Assembly: GCA_022845955.1 (NCBI GenBank)
Contig: AP025576.1
Span: forward strand, 620,001 to 684,000
Source: Lachnospiraceae bacterium
Lineage (GTDB): Bacteria; Bacillota; Clostridia; Lachnospirales; Lachnospiraceae
DNA: 64,000 nucleotides
Direction: 5' to 3'
Position 1 is the stretch's first letter. Each line of letters begins with the position of its first letter. The position numbers were made by a program, and so were the translations under genes. A model generated the notes under the pieces. It ran no database searches, had not been told where the DNA came from, and was given only the letters and a program-made list of their open reading frames with translations. Positions 33,537 to 42,608 of the stretch are shown in pieces.

Positions 33537-33774
33537 GGGTGTAGATAAAAAAGTTTGGCGTCCCCCGGCCCTGCTTCCCTGTGCGGCCTGTTGCCCTGCA
33601 AGGTTCCTTCCAGGGGACGCTTTCGCTCGGATAATCACGCAGCGGTACTAAGGCTGCAAAGGACGCAGCCAAAGGACCGGCGTGCTTATAACGCCCCTTT
33701 CAGGAATCCTTGCAGGGAAGCAGGCCGCACAGGGAAGCAGGGCCGGGGGATGCCAAACTTTTTTATCTACACCC
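33537..33774. repeat. 238-bp long inverted repeat (MITE-like)
   Basis: The left arm (33537-33603) and right arm (about 33708-33774) are reverse complements over about 67 bp with only three mismatches: both ends read GGGTGTAGAT followed by an A-tract and AGTTTGGC. Weaker pairing continues inward. The centre holds a smaller hairpin (GGCTGC/GCAGCC, 33652-33670). It has no coding capacity and occupies most of the 317-bp gap after the GtrII gene. The rest of the gap is the promoter at 33798-33825. The A/T-tracts at the stem base could let it terminate transcription in both directions. Confidence 0.85.
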
Positions 33775-33797
33775 GTGAAGAAACAGTAATTTGCTTT

Positions 33798-33825
33798 TTG
33801 ACAGCAATGTATGGTAAAATATAAC
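33798..33825 (+). promoter_or_regulatory. Promoter of the GT52 gene
   Basis: TTGACA (33798-33803), 16 nt, TATAAC (33820-33825). It lies just after the long inverted repeat and 23 nt before ATG 33849, so the GT52-ABC flippase genes start a new transcription unit. Confidence 0.65.
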
Positions 33826-33848
33826 GAATTTTAAGAAGGAGCAGCAGC

Positions 33849-34919
33849 ATGAAGGAGAGAATCTATGTCTGCCATACTTTTTATCATGTATATATTGCCT
33901 GTCTGAAGGAATTGGACCTGCCCGGTGCAAAGAGGGGACAGGCTGCCCTGGTGTTGAGTACAATGTCCAATGATTTTGGGGATTTGAAGGCCAGGGCGGA
34001 GTGTTCCGGCCTTTTCCGGCAGGTTTTTATTTTTGATGAAAAAGAAGAGCATTTTTTTCCTGTCCTTGAGAAGTATCACAGGAACCGGGGAAACCTGCTT
34101 TTGCATATGTTGTCCAGGATGCGGTTCTGCAAGCTTCTGGGAAAGCTTCAGGAGCCGTATGTTCCGGTGGATTTCCGGCAGTATCAGGACATTTATGTAT
34201 TCTGCGATTCCGACCCAATCGGATATTACCTGAGCTGGAAAAAAATTTATTATCATGCCCTGGAGGACGGCCTTGACTGTATCCGGTATTATGATACCGC
34301 CAGATATGATAACCGGGGGCATTTCCGGCTGAAGGCCTTTCTGGCATCCAAAAACCTGATTTTCATCCAGAACGGCTGGGGAAAATATTGTCTGGATATG
34401 GAAGTGAATGATATTTCCGTCCTGGATTACCCCTGTCCTAAATATGTGGAATGTCCCAGGGAGAAGCTGGCGGAACGCCTGACGGAGGCAGATAAGGACT
34501 GTCTTTTGGGCATTTTCCTGGAAAATAAAAAGAAACTGGTGGAACAGCTGGCACAGGGGGATAATCATGAAAATAAGATTCTGGTTCTTACGGAGCCGTT
34601 GTGTGATTTGAAAACAAGGGAACGGATATTCCGTGATATTATCGGGCTTTACGGCAAAGGAGCACAGGTGATCCTGAAGCCTCATCCCAGGGATGTTCTG
34701 GACTATGAGGCGCTGTTTCCGGACTGTGTGGTGCTTTCCGGCCGTTTTCCTATGGAAATGATGAATTTTCTGCCGGATATCCATGTGAAGAAGGTGATTT
34801 CCGTATTTACGGTGCCCTCCTCCATCCGGTTTGCTGAGGAAACGGTATTTCTGGGTGAGGATTTCATGGATAAATACGAGGCCCCGGAAATCCACAGGCA
34901 GAATGAGCAGATAAAGTAG
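33849..34919 (+). CDS. GT52 sialyltransferase-like enzyme, candidate pseudaminic acid transferase
   Basis: A 356-residue GT-B protein resembling glycosyltransferase family 52 (lipooligosaccharide sialyltransferases). The N-terminus IYVCHTFYHVYIACLKELDL has the family's CHTxYH start. Two motifs shared by bacterial sialyl- and polysialyltransferases are present: acidic-acidic-Gly in YYHALEDGLD and the HP motif in VILKPHPRD, near residues 140 and 278. These bind the CMP-sugar donor. The window encodes CMP-pseudaminic acid synthesis and no CMP-sialic acid route, so CMP-pseudaminic acid is the likely donor (inference). AAGGAG precedes ATG. Confidence 0.78.
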   Translation: MKERIYVCHTFYHVYIACLKELDLPGAKRGQAALVLSTMSNDFGDLKARAECSGLFRQVFIFDEKEEHFFPVLEKYHRNRGNLLLHMLSRMRFCKLLGKLQEPYVPVDFRQYQDIYVFCDSDPIGYYLSWKKIYYHALEDGLDCIRYYDTARYDNRGHFRLKAFLASKNLIFIQNGWGKYCLDMEVNDISVLDYPCPKYVECPREKLAERLTEADKDCLLGIFLENKKKLVEQLAQGDNHENKILVLTEPLCDLKTRERIFRDIIGLYGKGAQVILKPHPRDVLDYEALFPDCVVLSGRFPMEMMNFLPDIHVKKVISVFTVPSSIRFAEETVFLGEDFMDKYEAPEIHRQNEQIK

Positions 34920-34930
34920 AAAGGCAGTAA

Positions 34931-36691
34931 TTGCATACTATGAAGAAGATTTTAAAAAAAATGAACGTCCTCCTTGATGGAAAGCAGAAAGTCAAAATGG
35001 GCGGAATCGTAGTTCTGATGATTATAGGAGCCATTCTGGAAGCCTGCAGTATCGGTCTGGTAATCCCTGTAATCACCACGCTTCTGGATCCGGAGGCGGT
35101 GAAGGGAGAAGGGTATCTGGGGAATGTTTACCGGTTCCTGGGGTTGGAAAGTACTTCCCAGTTTACCATCGTTATGCTTGTTGCTATTATTGCCGCTTTT
35201 GTACTGAAGAATATCTTTTTATATTTTCAGAATGTGGTGCAGCTGCGTTTTGTTTATACCAATCAGTTTTCCACGTCCCGGAGAATGATGATTAATTTTA
35301 TGGAGCGTCCCTATGAATATTATCTGAATGCGGATACGTCCGTTATCCAGAGGAGTATTACCTCCGATGTCAATAATATGTACGGGCTTATTCTTTCTTC
35401 CCTGCAGCTTGTAAGCGAAATGATTATGTTCGTTGTCCTGGTCATTGTGCTTATGACACAGGATCCCCTGATGATTTTTACGATTGCCCTGCTTTTGGTG
35501 GCGGTGCTCTTGATTATTAAGTGCATTCTGAAGCCTATCATGATTAAGGCAGGAGAAGATAACCAGGAGTATTACAGCGGTCTGTACAAATGGATCGATC
35601 AGTCTGTAATGGGAATCAAGGAAATTAAGATCGCGAATAAGGAAAATTATTTTATCAACGAATATTCCAAATGCGGGGCCGGCTATGTGGATGCGGTCCA
35701 GAAATATAATATCTATAATGCAACACCCCGTCTTTTAATAGAAACTGTCTGTATTGCGGGCCTGGTCCTGTATCTGATCATCCAGATAGCTTCCGGGAAA
35801 GAGGTGACGGCGATGATTACCCAGATCGGCGTATTTGCGGTAGCTGCCATGCGTCTGCTTCCCAGCGCCAACCGGATTAATAATTATCTCACCTCCATTT
35901 CCTATTTTGAGCCTTTTTTCATGGGAGTCAGTGATAACCTGCAGGAGGAAATCAATGACAGGAGCGTCAATTATTCCGCACAGGCATATGAGGCGAGAAA
36001 AGAAATACGCAAGCTCCCTGTCCGGGAAAAAATTGAACTAAAAGGTATCGTCTATAAATACCCGAATACGGAGGTGCTTATTTTTGACCATGCGGATATG
36101 GTGATTCCGGTAGGCTGTTCGGTTGGCGTGGTGGGCACCTCCGGTGCAGGAAAGACAACAATTATCGATGTCCTCTTGGGGCTTCTTACGATTCAGGAGG
36201 GCCGGATCCTGGCTGACGGCGTGGAAGTCAGGGAACACTATGAGGAGTGGCTGAAAAATATCGGCTATATTCCCCAGACTATTTTCATGATTGATGCATC
36301 CATAAGAAAGAATGTGGCTTTTGGTGTCCCGGATGAAGAAATCGATGATAATAAGGTATGGGAGGCGCTGAAGGAGGCCCAGCTGGATGAATTTGTGAGG
36401 GGATTGCCGGAAGGTCTTGACACAGGAATCGGGGAGAGGGGGATCCGCCTTTCCGGCGGACAGAGACAGCGTATCGGCATTGCAAGGGCTTTGTTTGAGG
36501 ATCCGGAGGTTCTGGTCCTGGATGAGGCGACTTCTGCGCTGGATAATGAAACGGAAGCCGCAATCATGGATTCGATTAACCGGCTTCACGGGAGGAAAAC
36601 ACTGGTTATCATCGCCCACCGTCTGCAGACAATCGAAAAATGTGATATGGTTTACCGGGTGGAAAAAGGCCGGATTGCAAAAGAAAGATAA
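34931..36691 (+). CDS. PglK-like ABC transporter, lipid-linked oligosaccharide flippase candidate
   Basis: A 586-residue fused ABC exporter. Six membrane segments occupy about residues 20-330. The nucleotide-binding domain has Walker A GTSGAGKTT (near 401), Q-loop IGYIPQTIFMIDASI, signature LSGGQRQR, Walker B VLVLDEATSALD and the H-loop IIAHR. Single-chain exporters beside Pgl-type genes are usually PglK/WlaB flippases that move undecaprenyl-PP-oligosaccharide outward; drug export is the alternative. TTG 34931 has AAAGGCAG at good spacing, while ATG 34940 is the other possible start. No Wzx-type flippase is seen in the window. Confidence 0.85.
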   Translation: MHTMKKILKKMNVLLDGKQKVKMGGIVVLMIIGAILEACSIGLVIPVITTLLDPEAVKGEGYLGNVYRFLGLESTSQFTIVMLVAIIAAFVLKNIFLYFQNVVQLRFVYTNQFSTSRRMMINFMERPYEYYLNADTSVIQRSITSDVNNMYGLILSSLQLVSEMIMFVVLVIVLMTQDPLMIFTIALLLVAVLLIIKCILKPIMIKAGEDNQEYYSGLYKWIDQSVMGIKEIKIANKENYFINEYSKCGAGYVDAVQKYNIYNATPRLLIETVCIAGLVLYLIIQIASGKEVTAMITQIGVFAVAAMRLLPSANRINNYLTSISYFEPFFMGVSDNLQEEINDRSVNYSAQAYEARKEIRKLPVREKIELKGIVYKYPNTEVLIFDHADMVIPVGCSVGVVGTSGAGKTTIIDVLLGLLTIQEGRILADGVEVREHYEEWLKNIGYIPQTIFMIDASIRKNVAFGVPDEEIDDNKVWEALKEAQLDEFVRGLPEGLDTGIGERGIRLSGGQRQRIGIARALFEDPEVLVLDEATSALDNETEAAIMDSINRLHGRKTLVIIAHRLQTIEKCDMVYRVEKGRIAKER

Positions 36692-36726
36692 GCGGTTTGT
36701 TACAAAAACGGCAGAAAGGAGCGGCA

Positions 36727-37848
36727 GTGAGAGCAGGAAAAAAAAGACTGGCGAATTTTGAATTACTACGTATGCTTGCAATGCTCATGGTGGTTACCAT
36801 GCATTTTCTTTCCCGTACAGGCAGCCTGCCTGAAGCGGGGCAGGAGCTGACGGAACGGACGGCCGCGGCTATCCTGATAGAAGCCTTCTGTATCGTTGCG
36901 GTAAATGTATATGTGTTTATCAGCGGTTATTTTCTGTCCGAAAGCGGTTTTTCCCTGAAACGTCTGCTGCGGCTGCTGTGCCAGGTGCTTTTTTATACGC
37001 TGCTGATTCCTCCCGTACTGGTGCTGGCGGGGATACTGGAGCCATCCCAAATCAATATTTATTATATCTGGCAGACTCTGTTTCCTGTGGAATCGGGTCA
37101 TTATTGGTTTGTTACGGCCTATGTGGTCATGTATCTGTTTTCTCCCGTATTGAATGCAGCGGTGCGGTGCATGACCAAAAAACAGCTGCAGATCACGCTG
37201 GCAGGCCTTTTTTGTTTTTTCAGCCTGGGGAAAAGTGTGAGCATTCTGTTGTTTGCCGCGGACAGATTCGGGTATGATTTCGGCTGGTTTATCTGCCTGT
37301 ATCTGACTGCCGCGTATGTACGCAGGTACGGGATTGCTTTTTTTGATAGAAAATACGCGGGAATCGGGGTTTATCTGGGTTCCTGTACGGCGGTAGCCTT
37401 ACTCACCCTGGCTGCACTGGCAGTCTGCCGGAAAACGGGGGCCCTAGAATATTATGTATCGGTACCTTTTCATTATAACTTCCTGTTCTGCCTGACCGGG
37501 GCGCTCGGTCTGTTTATGGCTTTCTCCAGGCTGGAGATACGCCCGGGGAAGTTATCCGCCTGGATCTGCCGGCTGTCCCCGGCAATGCTGGGGGTATATT
37601 TAATCCATGAGCATATGGATATCAGCGCCCGCTGGACGGGCTGGATCATCGGGACGCCGTCGGAGCATCTCATGGGTTACCTGATACAGCTGGCGGAAAG
37701 TGTGCTTCTGGTTTTTCTTGTGTCTATGACGGTGGATTTGATCCGGGCAAGGCTTTTTCTGGCGGCGGAACGGCTGCTGGGGAAAACGGCCTGGGGGAAA
37801 AAATGTGCTGCCGCCATTGGACGTGCGGATGAAATCATGAAGAATTAG
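36727..37848 (+). CDS. Acyltransferase family 3 membrane protein (O-acetyltransferase-like)
   Basis: A 373-residue multi-pass protein with the Acyl_transf_3 entry motif: ANFELLRMLAMLMVVTMHF, in which the Arg-x10-His pair (Arg15, His26) is the presumed catalytic region. About ten membrane segments follow, with VNVYVFISGYFLSESGFSLK and FPVESGHYWFVTAYVVMYLF typical of OafA/WecH-like enzymes. They add acetyl or succinyl groups to surface sugars from a cytoplasmic acyl donor. GTG 36727 is chosen since AAAGGAG stands 6 nt upstream. It may O-acetylate a sugar of the glycan. Confidence 0.85.
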   Translation: MRAGKKRLANFELLRMLAMLMVVTMHFLSRTGSLPEAGQELTERTAAAILIEAFCIVAVNVYVFISGYFLSESGFSLKRLLRLLCQVLFYTLLIPPVLVLAGILEPSQINIYYIWQTLFPVESGHYWFVTAYVVMYLFSPVLNAAVRCMTKKQLQITLAGLFCFFSLGKSVSILLFAADRFGYDFGWFICLYLTAAYVRRYGIAFFDRKYAGIGVYLGSCTAVALLTLAALAVCRKTGALEYYVSVPFHYNFLFCLTGALGLFMAFSRLEIRPGKLSAWICRLSPAMLGVYLIHEHMDISARWTGWIIGTPSEHLMGYLIQLAESVLLVFLVSMTVDLIRARLFLAAERLLGKTAWGKKCAAAIGRADEIMKN

Positions 37849-37875
37849 GTAACTGTGAAGGGACGGAACCGTTAC
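37849..37875. repeat. Dispersed palindromic repeat after the acyltransferase
   Basis: GTAACTGTGAAGG (37849-37861) and GAACCGTTAC (37866-37875): a 27-bp subfamily member directly after the TAG stop (37846-37848) and 11 nt before the next ATG. Confidence 0.8.
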
Positions 37876-37886
37876 AAAGGAGCTTT

Positions 37887-39608
37887 ATGGGAAAACAGTG
37901 GAGTCACTTGAAAAAATATAATAATATTCTTGAAAGGTATCTGTTTCCGTTATTTCTGCTGATTTATCCCCTGCTTTGGATGAATCAGGGGATTGATGTA
38001 TCGGATCCGATGTACAGCCTGACGAATTTCCGGTTCTTCCCTCAAATGGAAGGAAGCTGGGCGCTGGCAACCTTTCTTGCCAATGTGGCCGGCTGGCTTT
38101 TGATGAAGCTTCCCTTTGGCGGTACGCTTCTGGGGATGAATTTCTATACCAGGCTTTTTATCAGTGCCATGGCTTTGCTTTCCTATTATTTCCTGAAAGG
38201 GAAAATGCCGGCCTGGATTGCGTTTGCAGGAGAAATCATTGCCGTCAGTTTTTGCTGGTGTCCTTCTACGATTCTGTATAATTATCTTACTTATTTTCTG
38301 TTTCTTGCCGTCTGCATTCTGTTGTACAGGGGACTTATATGGAACCGGAAAAGCCTGCTTATCGGGGCCGGTATATGTCTGGGCCTGAATGTCATGGTAC
38401 GTACTCCCAATATAGCGGAAGCGCTCCTTATTTTTGCCGTTTTCTATTACGGAAAGGTGAGCGGGGAAAAAACGGCTGAAACGTGGAAGCGCGTTGGTGC
38501 CTGTGCGGGCGGTTTTTTCCTGGGATTTGCTGCTGTGTTTCTGGCGGTCTGCATCCAGTACGGGCCGGGGGCGTATCTGGGGATGTTCGGCACTCTGGCG
38601 GGCTATACCTCCACAGATGAAAGCTATTCTCCGTTTTCCATGGTAACCTCCATTTTGGCCGCCTACGGCGGAACGCTGACCTGGCTGATGGTGATCGCCG
38701 TCTGTATTTTGGCCGGATGGATTTTTTTCCATTTGCTGCCGCCCCGTCTGGTAAAAGCGGGAAAGGTGCTGTATTGCCTGTGTATCCCCGTATTGATCCG
38801 GCTTTTCTGGGGTAAGGGGATGTTTACCTTTACTTATTATAATTACCGGAGTATATATGAGTGGGGGATGCTGTTTTTGTACCTGACGCTGCTTGGCTGC
38901 TGTATCTGCCTGGGGAACAGCCTGTTTTTCCGCAGGGACAGGCTGCTTGCATTTATTATCCTGCTGTCCGTAATTGCCACGCCTCTGGGCAGCAATAATG
39001 ATACGATGCCCAACCTGAATAATTTGTTTCTGGCGGCGCCGTTCACACTTTGGATGCTGGGTAAATTTTTCCGTCGGAAGCTGCACAGAACGGAGGCTTT
39101 CCCTGTGATGGCCCTGTCGGCCATGATTGTGGGCATGGTGTTTTTTCAGGGAATTGGTTTCCGGAGCCGGTTTGCCTTCGGGGACGGAATCTATGGAGAA
39201 AAAAGAAACGCCCGGGTGGAAAATTCCGCGGTGCTCGCCGGCATGCGGACACAGGAAGGCAATGCAAGGAACCTTTCCGGGCTGATAGGATATGCAAAGG
39301 AAAACGGATTACAGGGACGCAGCCTTATAACCTTCGGCAATGCACCGGGGCTTCATTTCCTGCTGGATATGCCTTTAAGTATCAGTCATGCCTGGCCCGA
39401 TCTGGATACTTACCCGGAAGGGCAGATGGAAGAGGAACTGCCGGCATTACAGACGGAACCGGTGGTGATTGTGTATAAAGAGCATGGGGAGCTTCCGGCG
39501 GAAAGCGGAAAATGGAATGCCTTGCAGTTGTTTCTTTCGGAAAAAGAATATATACTTGACTTTGAAAATGAGGGATACCGGGTTTATACCGCGGGGCATA
39601 TAAAATAA
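37887..39608 (+). CDS. Multi-pass membrane protein, GT-C-like, unassigned
   Basis: A 573-residue membrane protein with ten or more hydrophobic segments and a soluble C-terminal part of about 130 residues. After the first segment it has MNQGIDVSDPMYSLTNFRFF, an acidic first outer loop of the kind used by GT-C glycosyltransferases to bind metal or donor, then VSFCWCPSTILYNYLTYFLF. I do not recognise a named family. AAAGGAG precedes ATG. Its neighbours and topology suggest a polyprenyl-phosphate-dependent glycosyltransferase; this remains inference. Confidence 0.65.
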   Translation: MGKQWSHLKKYNNILERYLFPLFLLIYPLLWMNQGIDVSDPMYSLTNFRFFPQMEGSWALATFLANVAGWLLMKLPFGGTLLGMNFYTRLFISAMALLSYYFLKGKMPAWIAFAGEIIAVSFCWCPSTILYNYLTYFLFLAVCILLYRGLIWNRKSLLIGAGICLGLNVMVRTPNIAEALLIFAVFYYGKVSGEKTAETWKRVGACAGGFFLGFAAVFLAVCIQYGPGAYLGMFGTLAGYTSTDESYSPFSMVTSILAAYGGTLTWLMVIAVCILAGWIFFHLLPPRLVKAGKVLYCLCIPVLIRLFWGKGMFTFTYYNYRSIYEWGMLFLYLTLLGCCICLGNSLFFRRDRLLAFIILLSVIATPLGSNNDTMPNLNNLFLAAPFTLWMLGKFFRRKLHRTEAFPVMALSAMIVGMVFFQGIGFRSRFAFGDGIYGEKRNARVENSAVLAGMRTQEGNARNLSGLIGYAKENGLQGRSLITFGNAPGLHFLLDMPLSISHAWPDLDTYPEGQMEEELPALQTEPVVIVYKEHGELPAESGKWNALQLFLSEKEYILDFENEGYRVYTAGHIK

Positions 39609-39614
39609 TTGGCA

Positions 39615-39641
39615 GTAATTGTGAAGGAACAAAACAGTTAC
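39615..39641. repeat. Dispersed palindromic repeat before wecE
   Basis: GTAATTGTGAAGG (39615-39627) and AAACAGTTAC (39632-39641): a 27-bp member with a few arm mismatches, in the 47-bp gap before wecE. Confidence 0.7.
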
Positions 39642-39655
39642 AGAAAGGCGACGCT

Positions 39656-40789
39656 ATGATCAGATTCAATGTACCGCCCTTTACGGGGAAAGAAATGGAA
39701 TACATCCGTCAGGCCGTGGAAAACCAGAAAATCTGCGGAGACGGAGAATTTACCAAAAAGTGCAGTGAATGGATAGAGAAGAAAACCGGCACCAGAAAAT
39801 GTCTGCTGACCACCTCCTGCACGCATGCCACGGAACTGGCGGCGCTGTTGGCCCATGTGGGGCCGGGGGATGAGATCATCATGCCGTCCTTTACCTTTGT
39901 ATCCACAGCAGACGCGTTCGTACTTCGGGGGGCGGTGCCTGTGTTTGTGGATATCCGTCCGGATACCATGAATATCGATGAAACGCTGATTGAAGCAGCC
40001 ATAACGGATAAAACGAAGGCTATTGTACCGGTTCATTACGCGGGGGTGGGCTGCGAGATGGATACGATTATGGAGATTGCGGCCAGATATAAGCTTCTGG
40101 TTATCGAGGATGCCGCCCAGGGGATTATGGCCGGCTATAAGGGAAAGGCGTTGGGGGCAATCGGTGATTTCGGCTGTTTCAGCTTCCACGAAACCAAGAA
40201 TTACAGTATGGGAGAAGGTGGGGCTCTGCTCATCCGGCATGAAAAGGACATTGAGGATGCGGAGATCTTCCGGGAAAAGGGGACGGACCGCAGCAAGTAT
40301 TACCGGGGGCAGGTGGATAAATACCGCTGGCAGAATTACGGATCCAGCTATCTTCCCAGCGAATTGAATGCGGCGTATTTGTACGCCCAGCTGGAACTGG
40401 CGGATGTGATTAATGAGGATCGGTTACGGAAATGGAAGCAGTATGGGAACGAACTGGAGGGACTGGCAGCCGCCGGAAAAATCCAGCTGCCTTTTGTGCC
40501 GGAGTATTGTGTGCATAACGGGCATATGTTCTATATTAAAACGGCGGATCAGGAGGAACGGGCGGCCCTTATCGATTTCCTGAAGGAAGCCGGTATTCTG
40601 GCGGTATTCCACTATATCCCCCTTCATTCCGCACCGGCCGGGCTGAAGTATGGCCGGTTCCACGGAGAAGATCGATATACCACAAGAGAGAGCGAGAGGC
40701 TTCTCCGGCTGCCCATGTATTATGGGCTTCAGGAAGACCAGGTAAGCTATATTGCAGGAAAAGTAAAGGAATTTTATGGCTTTCACTAA
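39656..40789 (+). CDS. wecE: dTDP-4-amino-4,6-dideoxygalactose transaminase
   Basis: Aminates dTDP-4-keto-6-deoxy-D-glucose at C4 to give dTDP-Fuc4N. The 377-residue DegT-family enzyme follows E. coli WecE (RffA) nearly block by block: ICGDGEFTKKCSEWI, PSFTFVSTADAFVLRGA, RPDTMNIDETLIEAAITDKT, HYAGVGCEMDTIM, FSFHETKNYSMGEGGAL with PLP lysine Lys181, REKGTDRSKYYRGQVDKY, FHYIPLHSAPAGL and FHGEDRYTTRESERLLRLP. AAAGG precedes ATG. The dTDP-glucose genes (rmlA, rmlB) are not in the window, so the substrate must come from elsewhere in the genome. Confidence 0.93.
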   Translation: MIRFNVPPFTGKEMEYIRQAVENQKICGDGEFTKKCSEWIEKKTGTRKCLLTTSCTHATELAALLAHVGPGDEIIMPSFTFVSTADAFVLRGAVPVFVDIRPDTMNIDETLIEAAITDKTKAIVPVHYAGVGCEMDTIMEIAARYKLLVIEDAAQGIMAGYKGKALGAIGDFGCFSFHETKNYSMGEGGALLIRHEKDIEDAEIFREKGTDRSKYYRGQVDKYRWQNYGSSYLPSELNAAYLYAQLELADVINEDRLRKWKQYGNELEGLAAAGKIQLPFVPEYCVHNGHMFYIKTADQEERAALIDFLKEAGILAVFHYIPLHSAPAGLKYGRFHGEDRYTTRESERLLRLPMYYGLQEDQVSYIAGKVKEFYGFH

Positions 40790-42608
40790 AATGAGAATCT
40801 TATACCGGAAATGGGAAAACTGGATATTGTCCCTCTTTTTTGTGCTGCTTATGCTGCTTTTGGCAGGCCTCCGTTTCGATTATTACTATGATCTTAATGA
40901 CGATGTGCTGATGAAGGATATTTTGTCGGGAATCTACACCGGATCCTGTGAAAGCAGAAATGTCCAGATGCTGTATCCGCTGAGTCTGTTGCTGAGTCTG
41001 GCCTGCAGCATATTTCGGACCTCCTATGCATACGGTCTGTTTTTATGCCTGTGTCAGACCGCCGCTTTTTTCGTGATTCTATACCGGAGCATGCCCTATG
41101 CCCGGAAAACAGCCGGGAAAATAATGCTGGGGCTTTTGGAAAGCCTGCTTTTTATGGCGCTTATGCTGCCGCATCTGGTTTTTGTGCAATATACGGTTAC
41201 CAGCGGCCTGCTGACGGCAGCGGCATGTTTCTGGTTCCTTACGGGGGAAAAGGCAGGAGAAGCAAATGGGGCGGGCGGATTCCTGAAACGAAATCTGCTG
41301 CCTGTGCTTTTTTGTTTTCTGGCCTTTTTGCTGCGTCCGGAAATGATGGTCCTTCTTCTGCCGCTCGCAGCGGTGGCAGGCATATGGAAATGGGCGGAGG
41401 AAAGACCTGTTTTTACAAAAAGGAATGCCGCCTGTTATTTCGGGGTTTTTGGCCTGATTCTGGCGGGGCTTCTGGCGGGACAGACGGCAAACGGGATAGC
41501 CTACGGAAGTCCGGAATGGAAGGAATTTTTCCGGCTGTTTGATGCCCGCACGGAAATTTATGATTTTAAGACGGCCGATATCCGGAATTATGAAGAAAAC
41601 AAAGCGTTCTATGATTCGCTGGGGCTGTCGGAGGAAGAGACGGCTTTGCTTGGAAACTATAATTATGGTGTGGACGACAGGATCGATGCCCGGCTGATGG
41701 AACAGATCCGTGAGTATTCTCTGGAAAGGCAAGGCTATTTCGGGAAAAATCTCCGGGAAGGCATATGGCTGTATAAGGCGAGGTTACGTAATACGCCGGG
41801 TCTGGATTTTGATACGGATCAGGAGCTTGTGTTTCTTCTGACGGAGGCGGCCCTTGTTGTACTTTTGCTTTTGGCGGCGTTTTTGGGAAGAAGAGGGGCG
41901 GTGATCTGGCAGCTTCTTCTTTTCGGCGGGGTACGGAGTCTTTTATGGATGTATCTGATTCTCCGAAACCGGGTACCGGAACGGATCAGCCATCCGCTGT
42001 ATTTTACGGAGATTATTCTTCTGGGGGCGCTTCTGCTCCGTTACCTGCAGGAAGGAAAAGTGAGGGAGGAGGCAAAGACGCCTGCCCGCCGTTTCCGGAA
42101 TCCGTTATATGTTTCGGCGGTTCTTCTTTTTGTGATAGCGCTGGCGGGGCTGTCCCGTTCCGTTGAGAAAACGGGGGAGGAATATTCCCGCCGTGCGATC
42201 GTTAACCGGACGGATACCGCGGCCAGGGCATATTACCGCAGTCATCCGGAGAATCTGTATCTGGCGGATGTATATTCTACGGTACAGTTTTCAGAGAAGA
42301 TGTTCCGGGATGGGGAGACCGGCCTGGGGAATTACGATCTTCTGGGCGGCTGGCTGTCAAAAAGCCCTCTGGCGGAGAAAAAGCTGGAAGTATTCGGTTA
42401 TTCGTCTCTGGAGGATGCGCTGATCAGGGGAGAGAATGTCCGGCTGGTGTCCCTGACGGGGGAGTCCTGGGAATGGCTGGAGGCTTATTTCCGGGAAAAA
42501 GGGCTGGAGGTTCAGGTGGTTTTGCAGGAACGGATCCCCGGCGGATCGGAACAGAATGAGCTTTCGGTATTCCGTTTGCAGAAAATGGAGATGGAGGATG
42601 GACAATAA
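40776..42608 (+). CDS. Multi-pass membrane protein, GT-C-like, unassigned
   Basis: A 610-residue membrane protein that overlaps wecE by 14 nt. The first outer loop, LRFDYYYDLNDDVLMKDILS, is rich in Asp and is followed by GIYTGSCESRNVQMLYPLSL; this pattern recurs in large glycan-cluster membrane proteins of Clostridia and suits a GT-C active site. About ten hydrophobic segments precede a soluble C-terminal part. AAAGGA stands before ATG 40776. I cannot assign a named family or substrate. Confidence 0.65.
   Translation: MAFTKMRILYRKWENWILSLFFVLLMLLLAGLRFDYYYDLNDDVLMKDILSGIYTGSCESRNVQMLYPLSLLLSLACSIFRTSYAYGLFLCLCQTAAFFVILYRSMPYARKTAGKIMLGLLESLLFMALMLPHLVFVQYTVTSGLLTAAACFWFLTGEKAGEANGAGGFLKRNLLPVLFCFLAFLLRPEMMVLLLPLAAVAGIWKWAEERPVFTKRNAACYFGVFGLILAGLLAGQTANGIAYGSPEWKEFFRLFDARTEIYDFKTADIRNYEENKAFYDSLGLSEEETALLGNYNYGVDDRIDARLMEQIREYSLERQGYFGKNLREGIWLYKARLRNTPGLDFDTDQELVFLLTEAALVVLLLLAAFLGRRGAVIWQLLLFGGVRSLLWMYLILRNRVPERISHPLYFTEIILLGALLLRYLQEGKVREEAKTPARRFRNPLYVSAVLLFVIALAGLSRSVEKTGEEYSRRAIVNRTDTAARAYYRSHPENLYLADVYSTVQFSEKMFRDGETGLGNYDLLGGWLSKSPLAEKKLEVFGYSSLEDALIRGENVRLVSLTGESWEWLEAYFREKGLEVQVVLQERIPGGSEQNELSVFRLQKMEMEDGQ

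Noticed and set aside
33537-33774. An insertion sequence at the long inverted repeat
   Set aside because: There is no transposase frame inside and no obvious target duplication at the ends; only a MITE-like label is supportable.
39656-40789. WecE as part of the pseudaminic acid pathway
   Set aside because: The protein matches WecE block by block, including FHETKNYS around the PLP lysine, and pseC is already present.
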